Notes under the pieces: model-generated
The model's database searches: none
What the model was told of the DNA's origin: nothing
The model's input: only the letters and a program-made list of their open reading frames with translations
NCBI RefSeq assembly: GCF_000718165.1
Contig: NZ_JOEY01000042.1
Location: 1-64,000 of the forward strand
Direction of reading: 5' to 3'
Source of the DNA: Streptomyces fulvoviolaceus
GTDB taxonomy: Bacteria > Actinomycetota > Actinomycetes > Streptomycetales > Streptomycetaceae
Length of the DNA stretch: 64,000 nucleotides
Part shown: one piece after another, positions 16,752 to 26,531 of the stretch
Position numbering within the stretch: the first letter of the stretch is position 1
Layout: each line of letters opens with the position of its first letter
Translations under genes and position numbers: made by a program

Positions 16752-16898
16752 ATGACCGCACACTCAGCCACCGCCACCCGCACGCGCACCCGCACCGGCG
16801 GCCCCAAGGACGACGGCCCGAAGATCTTCGAGCACGTCATGGGCTGGACCCTCGTCGTGGTGATCGCGATGCTCGTGGCCCAGCTCGGCCTGCTGTGA
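16752..16898 (+). CDS. SCO1431-family small membrane protein
   Basis: A 48-residue protein: a Thr/Arg-rich hydrophilic head (TATRTRTRTGG), a conserved GPKDDGPKIFEHVMGWTL stretch, and one transmembrane segment (VVVIAMLVAQLGLL) at the end. It matches the short actinomycete family named after SCO1431; no function is known. The ATG at 16752 gives the family length; an upstream in-frame start at 16683 would add 23 unrelated residues. It sits between the peptidase gene and the TetR gene. Confidence 0.75.
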   Translation: MTAHSATATRTRTRTGGPKDDGPKIFEHVMGWTLVVVIAMLVAQLGLL

Positions 16899-16928
16899 CC
16901 TGACCCATACCGACCTGCCATACTGCGG

Positions 16929-17624
16929 ATGTCCCGCCGCCCGTTGAGACCAGGGTCGAAATTGAATATCAGCCAACAGCGCGACGCCGCCCGTCCCCGG
17001 GCGCGCGGCACCGAACGCTCGGTCGCACGCCGTGCCGAACTCATCGCCATCGGGCGGAAGTTGTTCGCGGACACCTCGTACGACGCGCTCTCCATGGATG
17101 ACATCGCCAAGCAGGCGCATGTCGCCAAGGGGCTGATCTACTACTACTTCCAGTCCAAGCGCGGCTACTACCTGGCGATCATCCAGGACTCCGTCGCCGA
17201 CCTGGTCACCTACGCGGCGAGCGGCCTCCAACTGCCCCAGCTGGACCGGGTCCAGCGCACCATCGACAGTTATCTGCGCTACGCCGAGCACAACCAGGCC
17301 GCGTACCGCACCGTCGTCAGCGGAGGCGTCGGTTTCGACGCCGAGGTGCATGCCGTCCGGGACGGGGTGCGCGAGGCGATCGTCGCGACCATCGCGGACG
17401 GGGCGTACGGCCGTACCGACATCTCCCCGCTGGCCCGCATGGGCCTGTTCGCCTGGGTGTGCAGCGTCGAGGGCGCCACCCTCGACTGGATCGACCGCCC
17501 GCCCCAGCTGTCCCGCGACACCATGCGCGAACTGCTGGTGAAGACGCTCGGCGCCACGATGCGCGCGATCGAGGAGCTGGACCCCGACTACCCGGCCCCG
17601 GCTCCGGCCCGCCGGGACACCTGA
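16929..17624 (+). CDS. TetR/AcrR-family transcriptional regulator
   Basis: A 231-residue TetR-type repressor with an N-terminal helix-turn-helix (about residues 35-80; ADTSYDALSMDDIAKQAHVAKGLIYYYF split across helices) and an all-helical ligand domain. The HTH is preceded by an Arg-rich extension. No strong RBS is visible, and CATACT lies 10 nt before the ATG, so a leaderless mRNA is possible. Targets are not evident: the neighbours are the small SCO1431-family protein and a convergent chitinase. Confidence 0.88.
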   Translation: MSRRPLRPGSKLNISQQRDAARPRARGTERSVARRAELIAIGRKLFADTSYDALSMDDIAKQAHVAKGLIYYYFQSKRGYYLAIIQDSVADLVTYAASGLQLPQLDRVQRTIDSYLRYAEHNQAAYRTVVSGGVGFDAEVHAVRDGVREAIVATIADGAYGRTDISPLARMGLFAWVCSVEGATLDWIDRPPQLSRDTMRELLVKTLGATMRAIEELDPDYPAPAPARRDT

Positions 17625-17644
17625 CGCAGGCCGACGGGTACGCC

Positions 17645-17678
17645 CTTGGGGCGGAGGCTCGTGGTCCCCCGCCCCAAG
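17645..17678. terminator. Bidirectional terminator between TetR and chitinase genes
   Basis: A perfect 10-bp stem CTTGGGGCGG (17645-17654) with CCGCCCCAAG (17669-17678) and a 14-nt loop, between two convergent stops. Confidence 0.7.
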
Positions 17679-17694
17679 TCCCGCTCGGGACCGG

Positions 17695-18948
<1,254 letters not shown>

Positions 18949-19024
18949 CGGTGTCTCCTCGTGGGGGGTGAGGGGAACGCGTGCCGATTGGCATGAACGC
19001 GGTCAAGCGTTGGACGGGAGACTA

Positions 19025-19048
19025 GGAGGACTAGACCACTTCGGTCAA
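19025..19048 (-). promoter_or_regulatory. Chitinase promoter
   Basis: On the minus strand TTGACC (19043-19048) lies 18 bp from a TAGTCT -10 near 19019-19024, and both repressor boxes described next overlap or flank it. Distance to the ATG is about 70 nt, leaving room for the GAGGAG ribosome site. Confidence 0.6.
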
Positions 19049-19060
19049 TGGTTCGGACCA
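19027..19060. promoter_or_regulatory. Direct-repeat chitinase operators (dre-like)
   Basis: Two boxes: AGTGGTCTAGTCCT on the minus strand (19027-19040) and TGGTCCGAACCA (19049-19060). The pair resembles the 12-bp direct repeats described in Streptomyces chitinase promoters and the DasR consensus. They flank and overlap the -35 region, consistent with repression in the absence of chitin oligomers. Confidence 0.65.
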
Positions 19061-19280
19061 ATTTCACGTGAGTGAGGATGACAGGGCGGGTATTCTTGAA
19101 GTGAGCGGTCGTTAACTGGTGACTCGGTGTCCCCGATCGGGCATACTCACAGCGCACAGCCGCTGGTCAGCAGCTTCCGTGACCCGGAAGGGCAGCGACC
19201 GGCACCCGTGAGACCCGGCGGAGGCCACCCCCACCCAGGGCGCCCGTCCGCCAGTGCCCAACAGGGAGGAGAGCGTCGCC

Positions 19281-20453
19281 ATGCCCGACCGCGCCCCGCA
19301 GCCGGTGGACCGTCAACTGCCCACGGACGAGGCCCGGGAGCTGATCTCGCTCGTCCGTGACATCGCACGGCACGAGATCGCACCGAAGGCGGCCGAGGAG
19401 GAGGACGCCGGACGCTTCCCGCGCGAGGTCTTCACGCTGCTCTCGGAATCCGGACTGCTCGGCCTGCCGTACGACTCCGAGTACGGCGGCGGCGACCAGC
19501 CCTACGAGGTCTACCTCCAGGTCCTCGAAGAACTCGCCGCGGCCCGCCTCACCGTCGGCCTCGGCGTCAGCGTGCACACGCTCGCCTCCTACGCGCTCGC
19601 CACCTACGGCACGAAGGAACAGCAGGTCGAACACCTGCCCGCGATGCTCGGTGGCGGCCTGCTCGGCGCCTACTGCCTCTCCGAGCCGTCGTCCGGATCC
19701 GATGCCGCTTCCCTTCGTACGAAAGCCGTCCGGGACAGCGACCAGTGGGTGATCACCGGCACCAAGGCCTGGATCACGCACGGCGGAGTCGCCGACTTCT
19801 ACACCGTCATGGCGCGCACCGGCGAAGAGGGCCCGCGCGGGATCACGGCGTTCCTGGTCCCCGCCGACGCGGACGGCCTGAGCGCCGCGCCGCCGGAGAA
19901 GAAGATGGGCATGAAGGGCTCACCCACCGCGCAGGTCCACTTCGACGGGGTCCGGGTCGGCGACGGCCGGCGCCTCGGCGACGAGGGGGCGGGCTTCGCG
20001 ATCGCCCTGTCCGCGCTCGACTCCGGGCGGCTCGGTATTGCGGCCTGCGCGATCGGTGTGGCCCAGGCGGCACTCGACGAGGCGGTCGGGTATGCCACCG
20101 GGCGGCAGCAGTTCGGGCGGCCGATCGCCGACTTCCAGGGCCTGCGCTTCATGCTCGCCGACATGGCGACCCAGATCGAGGCAGGGCGGGCGCTGTACCT
20201 GACAGCGGCCCGACTGCGCGACGCCGGACGGCCGTTCGCCAAGCAGGCGGCCATGGCCAAGCTGCACTGCACCGACACCGCGATGAAGGTGACCACCGAC
20301 GCCGTCCAGATCCTCGGCGGGTACGGCTACACCGCGGACTTCCCGGCCGAGCGGTACATGCGCGAGGCCAAGGTCCTGCAGATCGTCGAGGGCACGAACC
20401 AGATTCAGCGGATGGTCATCGCCCGTCACCTAGCGGGTCCCGAGACCCGCTGA
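19281..20453 (+). CDS. Acyl-CoA dehydrogenase
   Basis: A 390-residue FAD-dependent acyl-CoA dehydrogenase catalysing alpha,beta-desaturation of an acyl-CoA. The three domains are in order, with the FAD/substrate signatures YCLSEPSSGSDAASL and the C-terminal RYMREAKVLQIVEGTNQIQR containing the catalytic glutamate and nucleotide-binding residues. ATG 19281 with AGGGAGGAG upstream is preferred to the in-frame start 27 nt earlier. It is a single gene divergent from the chitinase, with no beta-oxidation partners adjacent; chain-length preference cannot be read. Confidence 0.93.
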   Translation: MPDRAPQPVDRQLPTDEARELISLVRDIARHEIAPKAAEEEDAGRFPREVFTLLSESGLLGLPYDSEYGGGDQPYEVYLQVLEELAAARLTVGLGVSVHTLASYALATYGTKEQQVEHLPAMLGGGLLGAYCLSEPSSGSDAASLRTKAVRDSDQWVITGTKAWITHGGVADFYTVMARTGEEGPRGITAFLVPADADGLSAAPPEKKMGMKGSPTAQVHFDGVRVGDGRRLGDEGAGFAIALSALDSGRLGIAACAIGVAQAALDEAVGYATGRQQFGRPIADFQGLRFMLADMATQIEAGRALYLTAARLRDAGRPFAKQAAMAKLHCTDTAMKVTTDAVQILGGYGYTADFPAERYMREAKVLQIVEGTNQIQRMVIARHLAGPETR

Positions 20454-20679
20454 ACTGGCCCCGCGCGACCTGGGGTGCCGCCAGTCGGACCCACTCCGGG
20501 TCGTGGTGCCCCGGGAGGGTGCGGCCGCGGTCGGCCCAGGTACGCATCAGGTCGCGGTAGATGGGTGGGTCCTGGGTCGGGGGCGGGGCGAGCGGAACCG
20601 ATTCTGCGGGTGGAGTGACGTAGGGAGGGGGAACGAACACTCGGCGCTGACGCCCGGTCGTTGAATATGTGGGGGTCAT
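20416..20679 (-). CDS. Small conserved hypothetical protein
   Basis: An 87-residue protein rich in proline at its N-terminus (VFVPPPYVTPPAESVPLAPPP) with a conserved-looking core IYRDLMRTWADRGRTLPG...PEWVRLAA. Similar short Streptomyces proteins with a W-A-x-x-GRTLPG...W motif are familiar but have no function assigned. It converges on the acyl-CoA dehydrogenase gene and overlaps its end by 38 bp. The RBS is weak, so the start at 20679 is uncertain. Confidence 0.55.
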   Translation of the reverse strand: MTPTYSTTGRQRRVFVPPPYVTPPAESVPLAPPPTQDPPIYRDLMRTWADRGRTLPGHHDPEWVRLAAPQVARGQFSGSRDPLGDGR

Positions 20680-20841
20680 ACCAGGGCAACGCGGAGGTCG
20701 GTGGACAGGTCACCGGTGTCCGGATTCGGGCGTGAGTTCGCGGACGTCCGGCAGTACGGCTCGTGGACGTCCGGCCGCGCATCTGGCCTCCGGAAGCTGT
20801 CTGACGTACCGTCAGCCCAGCCGCCGTGAGGGAGGTTGGCC

Positions 20842-21960
20842 GTGACCGACGACCGCCCGATACCGCTCGACGAGTACCCCGTGCACCAGGTGCCCCTGTC
20901 GATGAAGCACGTGGCGACCGGGGACCGCAACGCCTACGACCGCTGCATCTTCCACGTGTTCGACCACGCGGGACGGGCGCTGCTGATCCTGGGGCTCGGG
21001 GTCTACCCGAACCTGGGGGTGATCGACGCGTACGCGACCCTGCGCGTCGGGGACACCCTGCACGCGGTGCGCGCCTCGGACGCGCTGCGGGACGAGACCC
21101 GGATGGCGCCGGCCGTCGGCCCCCTGCGCATCCTCGTCGAACGGCCGCTCAGGGACTTCGTCCTGAGCTGCGAGGCGGCCACGGACGACCCGGACGGGCT
21201 GTCGTACGAGATCCACTGGTCGGCGGACTTCCCGGCCCTCTGGGAGCCGCACCACGTCCAGCGGCGGGGCGGCCGGCTGACGTTGGAGGGCAAGCGTTTC
21301 GTGCAGGCGGGCCACTGCGACGGCTGGATCCGCGTCGGCGGACAGGAGACGCGTGTGGACGCCGGCTCCTGGACCGGGACCCGCGACCGCAGTTGGGGCG
21401 TGCGGCCCGTCCCCGGTGAGGAGGGCGGCCGGTTCGCCGAGGAGCACCCGACGCAGGGCTTCCACTGGCTCTGGTGCCCGGTCCGCTTCGAGGACCGCTT
21501 CCTGATGGTGATCGTCCAGGAGGACGCCGACGGGTACCGCTCGCTGAACGACGCGACCCTCGTCCGCCCCGGCCACCCCGACCGCCAACTCGGCTGGCCC
21601 CAGCCCGAGATCACCTACCGCTCCGGCACCCGCCACCCGGAACGCGCGCTCATCCACCTCGCCGACGTCCGCAAGCCGCTGGAGCTGGACGTGGAGGTCC
21701 TCACCTCCTCCCCGCTCGCGATCGGCGCCGGCTACCCGCCCGCCGACGACTGGCAGCACGGCACCTGGCGCGGCCGCGGCTGGACCGATCGCCGTACCTA
21801 CGACCTCGCACGGCCGCATCCCCTGGCCGCGTACGGCGTCACCGACCACGCCGCCCGCTTCCGGCTGGACGGCCGGGTCGGACACGGCATCTTCGAGCAC
21901 GGCTCGTTCGGCAGGCACGACCCGAGCGGGTTCACCGGCTTCGACTCGGTTGCGCCATAA
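20842..21960 (+). CDS. AttH/CrtC-like lipocalin-fold hypothetical protein
   Basis: A 372-residue cytosolic protein with no signal peptide. The pattern of paired beta-rich halves, with motifs such as SYEIHWSADFPALWEPHH and SWTGTRDRSWGVRP, recalls AttH/carotenoid-hydratase-like (two-lipocalin) proteins, including actinobacterial proteins of unknown function. The RDRSWGVRP core is typical of that group. GTG 20842 with GGGAGG upstream fits better than TTG 20836. The next gene, a phosphotransferase-like protein, begins 13 nt later, so the two act together. The substrate is unknown; a hydrophobic acyl or steroid-like ligand is a guess. Confidence 0.7.
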   Translation: MTDDRPIPLDEYPVHQVPLSMKHVATGDRNAYDRCIFHVFDHAGRALLILGLGVYPNLGVIDAYATLRVGDTLHAVRASDALRDETRMAPAVGPLRILVERPLRDFVLSCEAATDDPDGLSYEIHWSADFPALWEPHHVQRRGGRLTLEGKRFVQAGHCDGWIRVGGQETRVDAGSWTGTRDRSWGVRPVPGEEGGRFAEEHPTQGFHWLWCPVRFEDRFLMVIVQEDADGYRSLNDATLVRPGHPDRQLGWPQPEITYRSGTRHPERALIHLADVRKPLELDVEVLTSSPLAIGAGYPPADDWQHGTWRGRGWTDRRTYDLARPHPLAAYGVTDHAARFRLDGRVGHGIFEHGSFGRHDPSGFTGFDSVAP

Positions 21961-21973
21961 GGGGGTTGGCCAC

Positions 21974-23068
21974 ATGGCCACGGCACCCCGGCCCCGCACC
22001 AGCACCCGCGACCCGGAGGAACTCGCCCACCGCCTCACCGGCTGGCTCGGCACCCGCCTGCCCGGCGCGAAGGCCGTGGGCGTGACCGTCCCCGCGTCGA
22101 ACGGAATGTCCAGCGAGACCCTGCTCTTCGACATCGAGCACCCCGAACCACCCCTGCGTGCCTGCGCGTTGAGGCTCGCGGCGGACCCGGCGGCGTACAC
22201 CGTCTTCCCGGTGTACGACATGGTCCGCCAGTACCGCACGATGCGCGTCGTGGGGGAGTGCTCGGACCTCCCGGTGCCGAGGGTGCGGTGGCTGGAGGAG
22301 GACCCCGGACCACTCGGAGCGCCGTTCTTCGTCATGGAGCGCGTCGAGGGGCGCGTGCCGCCGGACGTCATGCCCTATACGTACGAGGGCAATTGGCTGC
22401 ACGCGGCGAGCGACGCGGAGCGCGAGCGCCTGGAGGCGGCCACGATCGGGCTGTTGGCCCGCCTGCACGACCAAGTACCCGTGAAGGAGGCCGAGTTCCT
22501 CACGCTTCCGGGTGAAGGCGATGCGCTGCGCCGCCACGTCACCGCCCAACGCGCCTACTACGCCTGGGTGGTTGACGGGCTCGCCCCGTCACCGCTCATC
22601 GAGGAGGCCTTCGACCGGCTGGAGGCACTCTGGCCCACGGATCCGGGCATGCCCGTACTCAACTGGGGCGACGCGCGCATCGGGAACGTCGTCTACGACG
22701 GCTTCGACCCCGTGGCCGTACTCGACTGGGAGATGGCGGCCCCGGCCCCGCGCGAGGTCGACCTCGGCTGGACCGTCTACCTGCACCGCTTCTTCCAGGA
22801 CCTGACGGTCGCCTTCGGCCAGCGCGGGCTCCCGGACTTCCTGCGCCGCGACCGGATCGAGACGCGGTACGCCGAACTCACCGGCCACACCCCGCGCGAC
22901 ATGGACTTCTACACGCTGTACGCCGCGCTGCGGCACGCGATCGTCATGCTGCGCGTCGCCTACCGCCAGGCGCACTTCGGCGAAGTGGCCGTCCCGGCGG
23001 ATCCGGACACACTGATCCTGCACCACGGCAGCCTGCGAGCCATGGTGCAGGGCAACTACTGGGATTGA
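21974..23068 (+). CDS. Aminoglycoside phosphotransferase-like (ACAD10/11-type) kinase
   Basis: A 364-residue APH-fold phosphotransferase. The catalytic loop is NWGDARIGNVVYDG, followed by the metal-binding AVLDWEMAAPAPREVDLGW; the N-lobe has the MERVEGRVPPDVMPY hinge. This subgroup is related to the kinase domain of ACAD10/11, which phosphorylates 4-hydroxyacyl-CoAs, rather than to antibiotic resistance enzymes. The loop has asparagine where HxD-type kinases have histidine. It is coupled closely to the AttH-like gene, with an acyl-CoA dehydrogenase upstream in the same direction, which fits an acyl-related role (inference). Confidence 0.8.
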   Translation: MATAPRPRTSTRDPEELAHRLTGWLGTRLPGAKAVGVTVPASNGMSSETLLFDIEHPEPPLRACALRLAADPAAYTVFPVYDMVRQYRTMRVVGECSDLPVPRVRWLEEDPGPLGAPFFVMERVEGRVPPDVMPYTYEGNWLHAASDAERERLEAATIGLLARLHDQVPVKEAEFLTLPGEGDALRRHVTAQRAYYAWVVDGLAPSPLIEEAFDRLEALWPTDPGMPVLNWGDARIGNVVYDGFDPVAVLDWEMAAPAPREVDLGWTVYLHRFFQDLTVAFGQRGLPDFLRRDRIETRYAELTGHTPRDMDFYTLYAALRHAIVMLRVAYRQAHFGEVAVPADPDTLILHHGSLRAMVQGNYWD

Positions 23069-23078
23069 GCGAGGCGGC

Positions 23079-23513
23079 TCAGGCGGCCGCGCGGCGCATC
23101 ACCGGCACGCGCATGGGGCGCGAACCCGGGCCGCCGACGTGCGAGAAGGGCTGCGTCCGCCAGTCGAGCCCCTGAGGGAGCGTCAACAGGAGGGCGGTGT
23201 CCTGCTCCTGGGGCTCCGCGGACTCGTCCGCGGACCGGGCGTCGGACGCCTTGCGGCCCGTACCGGCGCAGACCGTGAGCCCGAACGGGTTCCACGGCGA
23301 GGCGCACAGCGCGTGCTCCGGCAGGACCTCCTCGTCCGCCAGCAGGGCGATGGGCTGCGCGCAGTCCGGGCAGATCACCCGGTACATCTCGAAGGTGTCG
23401 TACGCGTCGAGTTCGTCGTCGAAGGCGTCGGGTTCGACGCCCTCCGGCTCGGGCTCGACGACGGCCTGGAGTCGCTTGGGTGCGGTACGACCAGGGCGCT
23501 TAAGACTCTGCAT
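23079..23513 (-). CDS. Hypothetical protein with CPDC motif
   Basis: A 144-residue acidic, soluble protein. The middle holds YRVICPDCAQPIALL and later cysteines (HALCASPWN, TVCAGTG), possibly a zinc-binding fold. It starts at ATG 23513 with GGGAG upstream. The C-terminus is variable. It converges closely on the phosphotransferase gene (10 bp between stops). Similar Streptomyces proteins carry no assigned function. Confidence 0.65.
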   Translation of the reverse strand: MQSLKRPGRTAPKRLQAVVEPEPEGVEPDAFDDELDAYDTFEMYRVICPDCAQPIALLADEEVLPEHALCASPWNPFGLTVCAGTGRKASDARSADESAEPQEQDTALLLTLPQGLDWRTQPFSHVGGPGSRPMRVPVMRRAAA

Positions 23514-23783
23514 ATTGGGTTCTCCCCCTCGGGCTGGGCCGTGACGGCACTGCGGCCTCGACCACAGCAAGCACTTCCCGCCCCGTCTCGGCGGTAATCA
23601 CGAGAACATCACGGAGGCCCTCACGGGGGTGTGGTCTTCGTCACATGCCACTCGCAGGTGCCCGGCGCGGTCGTTTTGTCCCTCAGACGGCTCACAGGTA
23701 GCTCTCGGCCACATCACGAACCGGGCATGACCTGGACCGCTCAGGTATCCGTGGAGATCAGCCGCACTGTAGGTTCTTGCGCC

Positions 23784-24224
23784 ATGGAGGAGCTGGACCG
23801 ACAAATCGTGCAGCTGCTCGTCAAGGACGGGCGGATGAGCTACACAGACCTGGGCAAGGCCACGGGCCTGTCCACGTCGGCCGTGCACCAGCGGGTGCGG
23901 CGGCTGGAGCAGCGTGGCGTCATCCGCGGTTACGCCGCGGTCGTCGACTCCGAGGCGGTGGGGCTGCCCATGACCGCGTTCATCTCGGTGAAGCCGTTCG
24001 ATCCCAGTGCCCCGGACGACATTGCGGATCGCCTCGCGGGTGTGCCCGAGATCGAGGCCTGCCACAGCGTCGCGGGCGACGAGAACTACATCCTGAAGGT
24101 GCGGGTGGCCACGCCGCATGAGCTGGAGGAACTGCTCGCGCGGCTGAGGTCGCTGGCGGGGGTCTCGACGCGGACAACGGTGGTGCTGTCGACGCCGTAC
24201 GAGGCGCGGCCGCCGCGGATCTGA
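23784..24224 (+). CDS. Lrp/AsnC-family transcriptional regulator
   Basis: A 146-residue feast/famine regulator: an N-terminal winged HTH (LDRQIVQLLVKDGRMSYTDL..., GLSTSAVHQRVRRLEQRG) and a C-terminal RAM ligand-binding domain (about 65-140; GDENYILKVRV). Such proteins bind amino acids and assemble as octamers on DNA. ATG 23784 has no RBS, and TAGGTT 9 nt upstream is well placed as a -10, so the mRNA may be leaderless. The open frame back to 23631 is not supported. Targets may include the following amidohydrolase or the divergent CPDC gene (inference). Confidence 0.88.
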   Translation: MEELDRQIVQLLVKDGRMSYTDLGKATGLSTSAVHQRVRRLEQRGVIRGYAAVVDSEAVGLPMTAFISVKPFDPSAPDDIADRLAGVPEIEACHSVAGDENYILKVRVATPHELEELLARLRSLAGVSTRTTVVLSTPYEARPPRI

Positions 24225-24257
24225 TCGCCGCCGTTCAGATGTCGGTCGGTTCTCGGG

Positions 24258-24332
24258 CGCGGGCCCGGTGGGGGCTGGTCGCGCCCACGCGGCGGAGCCG
24301 CATATTGGTACAGCCCCGCGCTCCTTAGGGCG
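24258..24332 (+). repeat. Dispersed intergenic repeat, long form, copy A
   Basis: Long variant of the GGGGCTGGTCGCGC...CCCCGCGC repeat, with the inserted hairpin GCGGC-GGA-GCCGC. Nearly the same as copy D at 46041-46110, in the opposite orientation. It lies 3' of the Lrp gene. Confidence 0.6.
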
Positions 24333-24385
24333 TTGCCGGTGCCCCCTGTTCGGAGTGGCCCCGGACAGGCGCGAGACTGGTCCCC

Positions 24386-25984
24386 ATGAGTGAGCGTAGC
24401 CCCGAGCCCCAGACCGTCCTTCTCCGTCGCGGCGAGGTCCACAGCCCCGCCGACCCCTTCGCCACCGCGATGGTCGTGGAGCGCGGACAAGTCGCCTGGG
24501 TCGGCTCGGAAGGTGCCGCGGACGCCTTCGCGGACGGCGTCGACGAAGTGCTCGACCTCGACGGCGCGCTGGTCACCCCCGCGTTCACCGACGCCCACGT
24601 GCACACCACGTCCACCGGCCTCGCCCTCACCGGCCTCGACCTGTCCGACGCGCCCTCCCTGGACGCGGCCCTGGCCCTCGTACGGGACTTCACGGCCGCC
24701 CGCCCGAACGACCGTGTGCTGCTCGGCCACGGCTGGGACGCCTCCCGCTGGGCGGGAGGCCGCCCCCCGACGCGCGCCGAGCTCGACGAGGCCACCGGCG
24801 GCCGCCCGCTGTACCTGAGCCGTATCGACGTGCACTCGGCGGTCGTCACGACGGCCCTGCTCGACATGGCGTCCCTGGGGCCCGTGGACGGCCCGCTCAC
24901 CGCCGACGTCCATCACGCGGTACGTGCCACCGCCCTGGGCTCCGTCGCGCCCGCCCAGCGCGTCGAGGCCCAGCGCGCCGCTCTCGCCCATGCCGCCTCC
25001 CTCGGCATCGGCACCGTCCACGAGTGCGCGGGCCCCGAGATCTCCTCCGAGGACGACTTCACCGGGCTGCTGCGGCTGTCCGGTGAGGAACCGGGTCCGC
25101 GCGTCGTCGGGTACTGGGCCGAACAGGATGTCGAGAAGGCACGGGAGCTCGGCGCCGTCGGCGCGGCCGGCGACCTCTTCGTCGACGGCGCCCTCGGCTC
25201 GCACACCGCTTGCCTGCACCAGCCCTACACCGACGCGGGCCACACCGGCACCGCCTACCTGGACGCCGCGGCCGTCGCCGCCCACGTCGTCGCCTGCACC
25301 GAGGCGGGCCTCCAGGCGGGCTTCCACGCCATCGGAGACGCCGCGGTGACCACCGTGGTCGACGGCGTCCGCGCAGCCGCCGAGAAGCTCGGCCTCGCCC
25401 GCGTCCGCGCCGCCCGCCACCGTGTCGAGCACGCCGAGATGCTCACGCCCGAGACGATCGCGGCCTTCGCCGAGCTGGGCCTGACCGCGTCCGTCCAGCC
25501 CGCCTTCGACGCGCTGTGGGGCGGCGAGGAGGGCATGTACGCCCAGCGCCTGGGCGTGGACCGGGCGCGCTCCCTGAACCCCTTCGCGGCCCTGCTCCGC
25601 GCCGGCGTCCCGCTCGCCTTCGGCTCGGACAGCCCGGTCACGCCCCTCGACCCCTGGGGCACGGTCCGTGCCGCGGCCTTCCACCACACTCCCGAGCACC
25701 GCGTCTCCGCGCGCGCCGCGTTCACGGCGCATACGCGCGGCGGCTGGCGGGCCGTCGGCCGGGACGACGCGGGTGTCCTGGTGCCCGGCGCCCCCGCGGA
25801 CTACGCCGTGTGGCGCACCGACGAGCTCGTCGTCCAGGCCCCCGACGACCGGGTCGCCCGCTGGTCGACCGACCCCCGCTCCGGCACTCCGGGTCTGCCC
25901 GACCTGACGCCGGGCCACGACCTCCCCGTCTGCCTGCGCACCGTGGTGGGCGGCCGGACGGTCTTCGTACGGCCGGGCGAGTGA
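24386..25984 (+). CDS. YtcJ-like metal-dependent amidohydrolase (amidohydrolase family 3)
   Basis: A 532-residue TIM-barrel hydrolase. The metal ligands are visible in DAHVH (HxH), IDVHSAV, FHAIGDAAV, HRVEHAEML and FGSDSPVTPLDP, in the order of YtcJ-type amidohydrolases, with flanking beta-sandwich segments at both ends. It is cytosolic, with no signal peptide. The reaction is hydrolysis of an amide, imine or cyclic ring; the substrate is unknown. The ATG lacks a clear RBS. Neighbours (Lrp upstream, ppm1 after 547 bp) do not define a pathway. Confidence 0.85.
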   Translation: MSERSPEPQTVLLRRGEVHSPADPFATAMVVERGQVAWVGSEGAADAFADGVDEVLDLDGALVTPAFTDAHVHTTSTGLALTGLDLSDAPSLDAALALVRDFTAARPNDRVLLGHGWDASRWAGGRPPTRAELDEATGGRPLYLSRIDVHSAVVTTALLDMASLGPVDGPLTADVHHAVRATALGSVAPAQRVEAQRAALAHAASLGIGTVHECAGPEISSEDDFTGLLRLSGEEPGPRVVGYWAEQDVEKARELGAVGAAGDLFVDGALGSHTACLHQPYTDAGHTGTAYLDAAAVAAHVVACTEAGLQAGFHAIGDAAVTTVVDGVRAAAEKLGLARVRAARHRVEHAEMLTPETIAAFAELGLTASVQPAFDALWGGEEGMYAQRLGVDRARSLNPFAALLRAGVPLAFGSDSPVTPLDPWGTVRAAAFHHTPEHRVSARAAFTAHTRGGWRAVGRDDAGVLVPGAPADYAVWRTDELVVQAPDDRVARWSTDPRSGTPGLPDLTPGHDLPVCLRTVVGGRTVFVRPGE

Positions 25985-26531
25985 TCTCCGGGGGTGGCGC
26001 GGCCCCGATCGGCCGCCCCGTACCGTCGCGCGACCTGCGTATCCTCCGCACTGACCAGCGCATTGACGGAAGACCCGCAGGTCAAACGGCTGTTGACAGG
26101 CAATAGCAGGGGGCCGGTAGGTTCGGCCGAGTCCACCACCGGACGCCCGACCGGGAACCTCCGCCTCTTCGTCGCAGCGCCGCTGGGTCAGGGACGGTGT
26201 GCCGCACCGGCGCACCGCCACTGGGAGCCAGGCTCAGCGCCCGCGCCACGGCGACGGAACGTTCCGGCCGGTCGGGAAGGTGTGACCCGGGTGGGGCCCG
26301 GGCGCTCAGTAGACAACGGCTTTCGGTCGATCCGCAGCCAGCGGGTCCCAGGTCGGCCCGAAGGGCGCCGGGCCCCCATCCGCAGCACACAGCTCCTGAG
26401 ACACAGGTACCGAAAAGCGCAGTCTTACCCCACTCTTGTGGAAACGACACCACCATACGAACGGCTTGTCGCGTCATAGCAGGCGGCGGCCACTATGGTG
26501 GACCCCTGCGTACGGACTTGAAGGGGCAGCA
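25985..26531 (+). other. Long intergenic region and probable ppm1 leader
   Basis: 547 bp with no convincing coding sequence. It holds a strong vegetative promoter (26093-26123) and then about 400 nt of GC-rich leader with several small hairpins (for example around CCCGGGTGGGGCCCGGG near 26290) before the ppm1 GTG. Nothing in it matches a riboswitch class I recognise. Confidence 0.5.
26093..26123 (+). promoter_or_regulatory. HrdB-type promoter upstream of ppm1
   Basis: TTGACA (26093-26098) and TAGGTT (26118-26123) with 19 bp between. The -35 is a perfect consensus and the -10 fits TAnnnT. It implies a leader of about 400 nt for ppm1, unless a nearer promoter exists. Confidence 0.6.

Noticed and set aside
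21974-23068. Aminoglycoside resistance gene
   Set aside because: It has the APH fold, but the motifs and context fit the ACAD10/11-type kinase group rather than a known resistance enzyme.
24386-25984. D-aminoacylase or dihydropyrimidinase assignment for the amidohydrolase
   Set aside because: The motif order (FHAIGDAAV, FGSDSPVTPLDP) is that of YtcJ-like proteins, whose substrates are not established, so no specific reaction is claimed.
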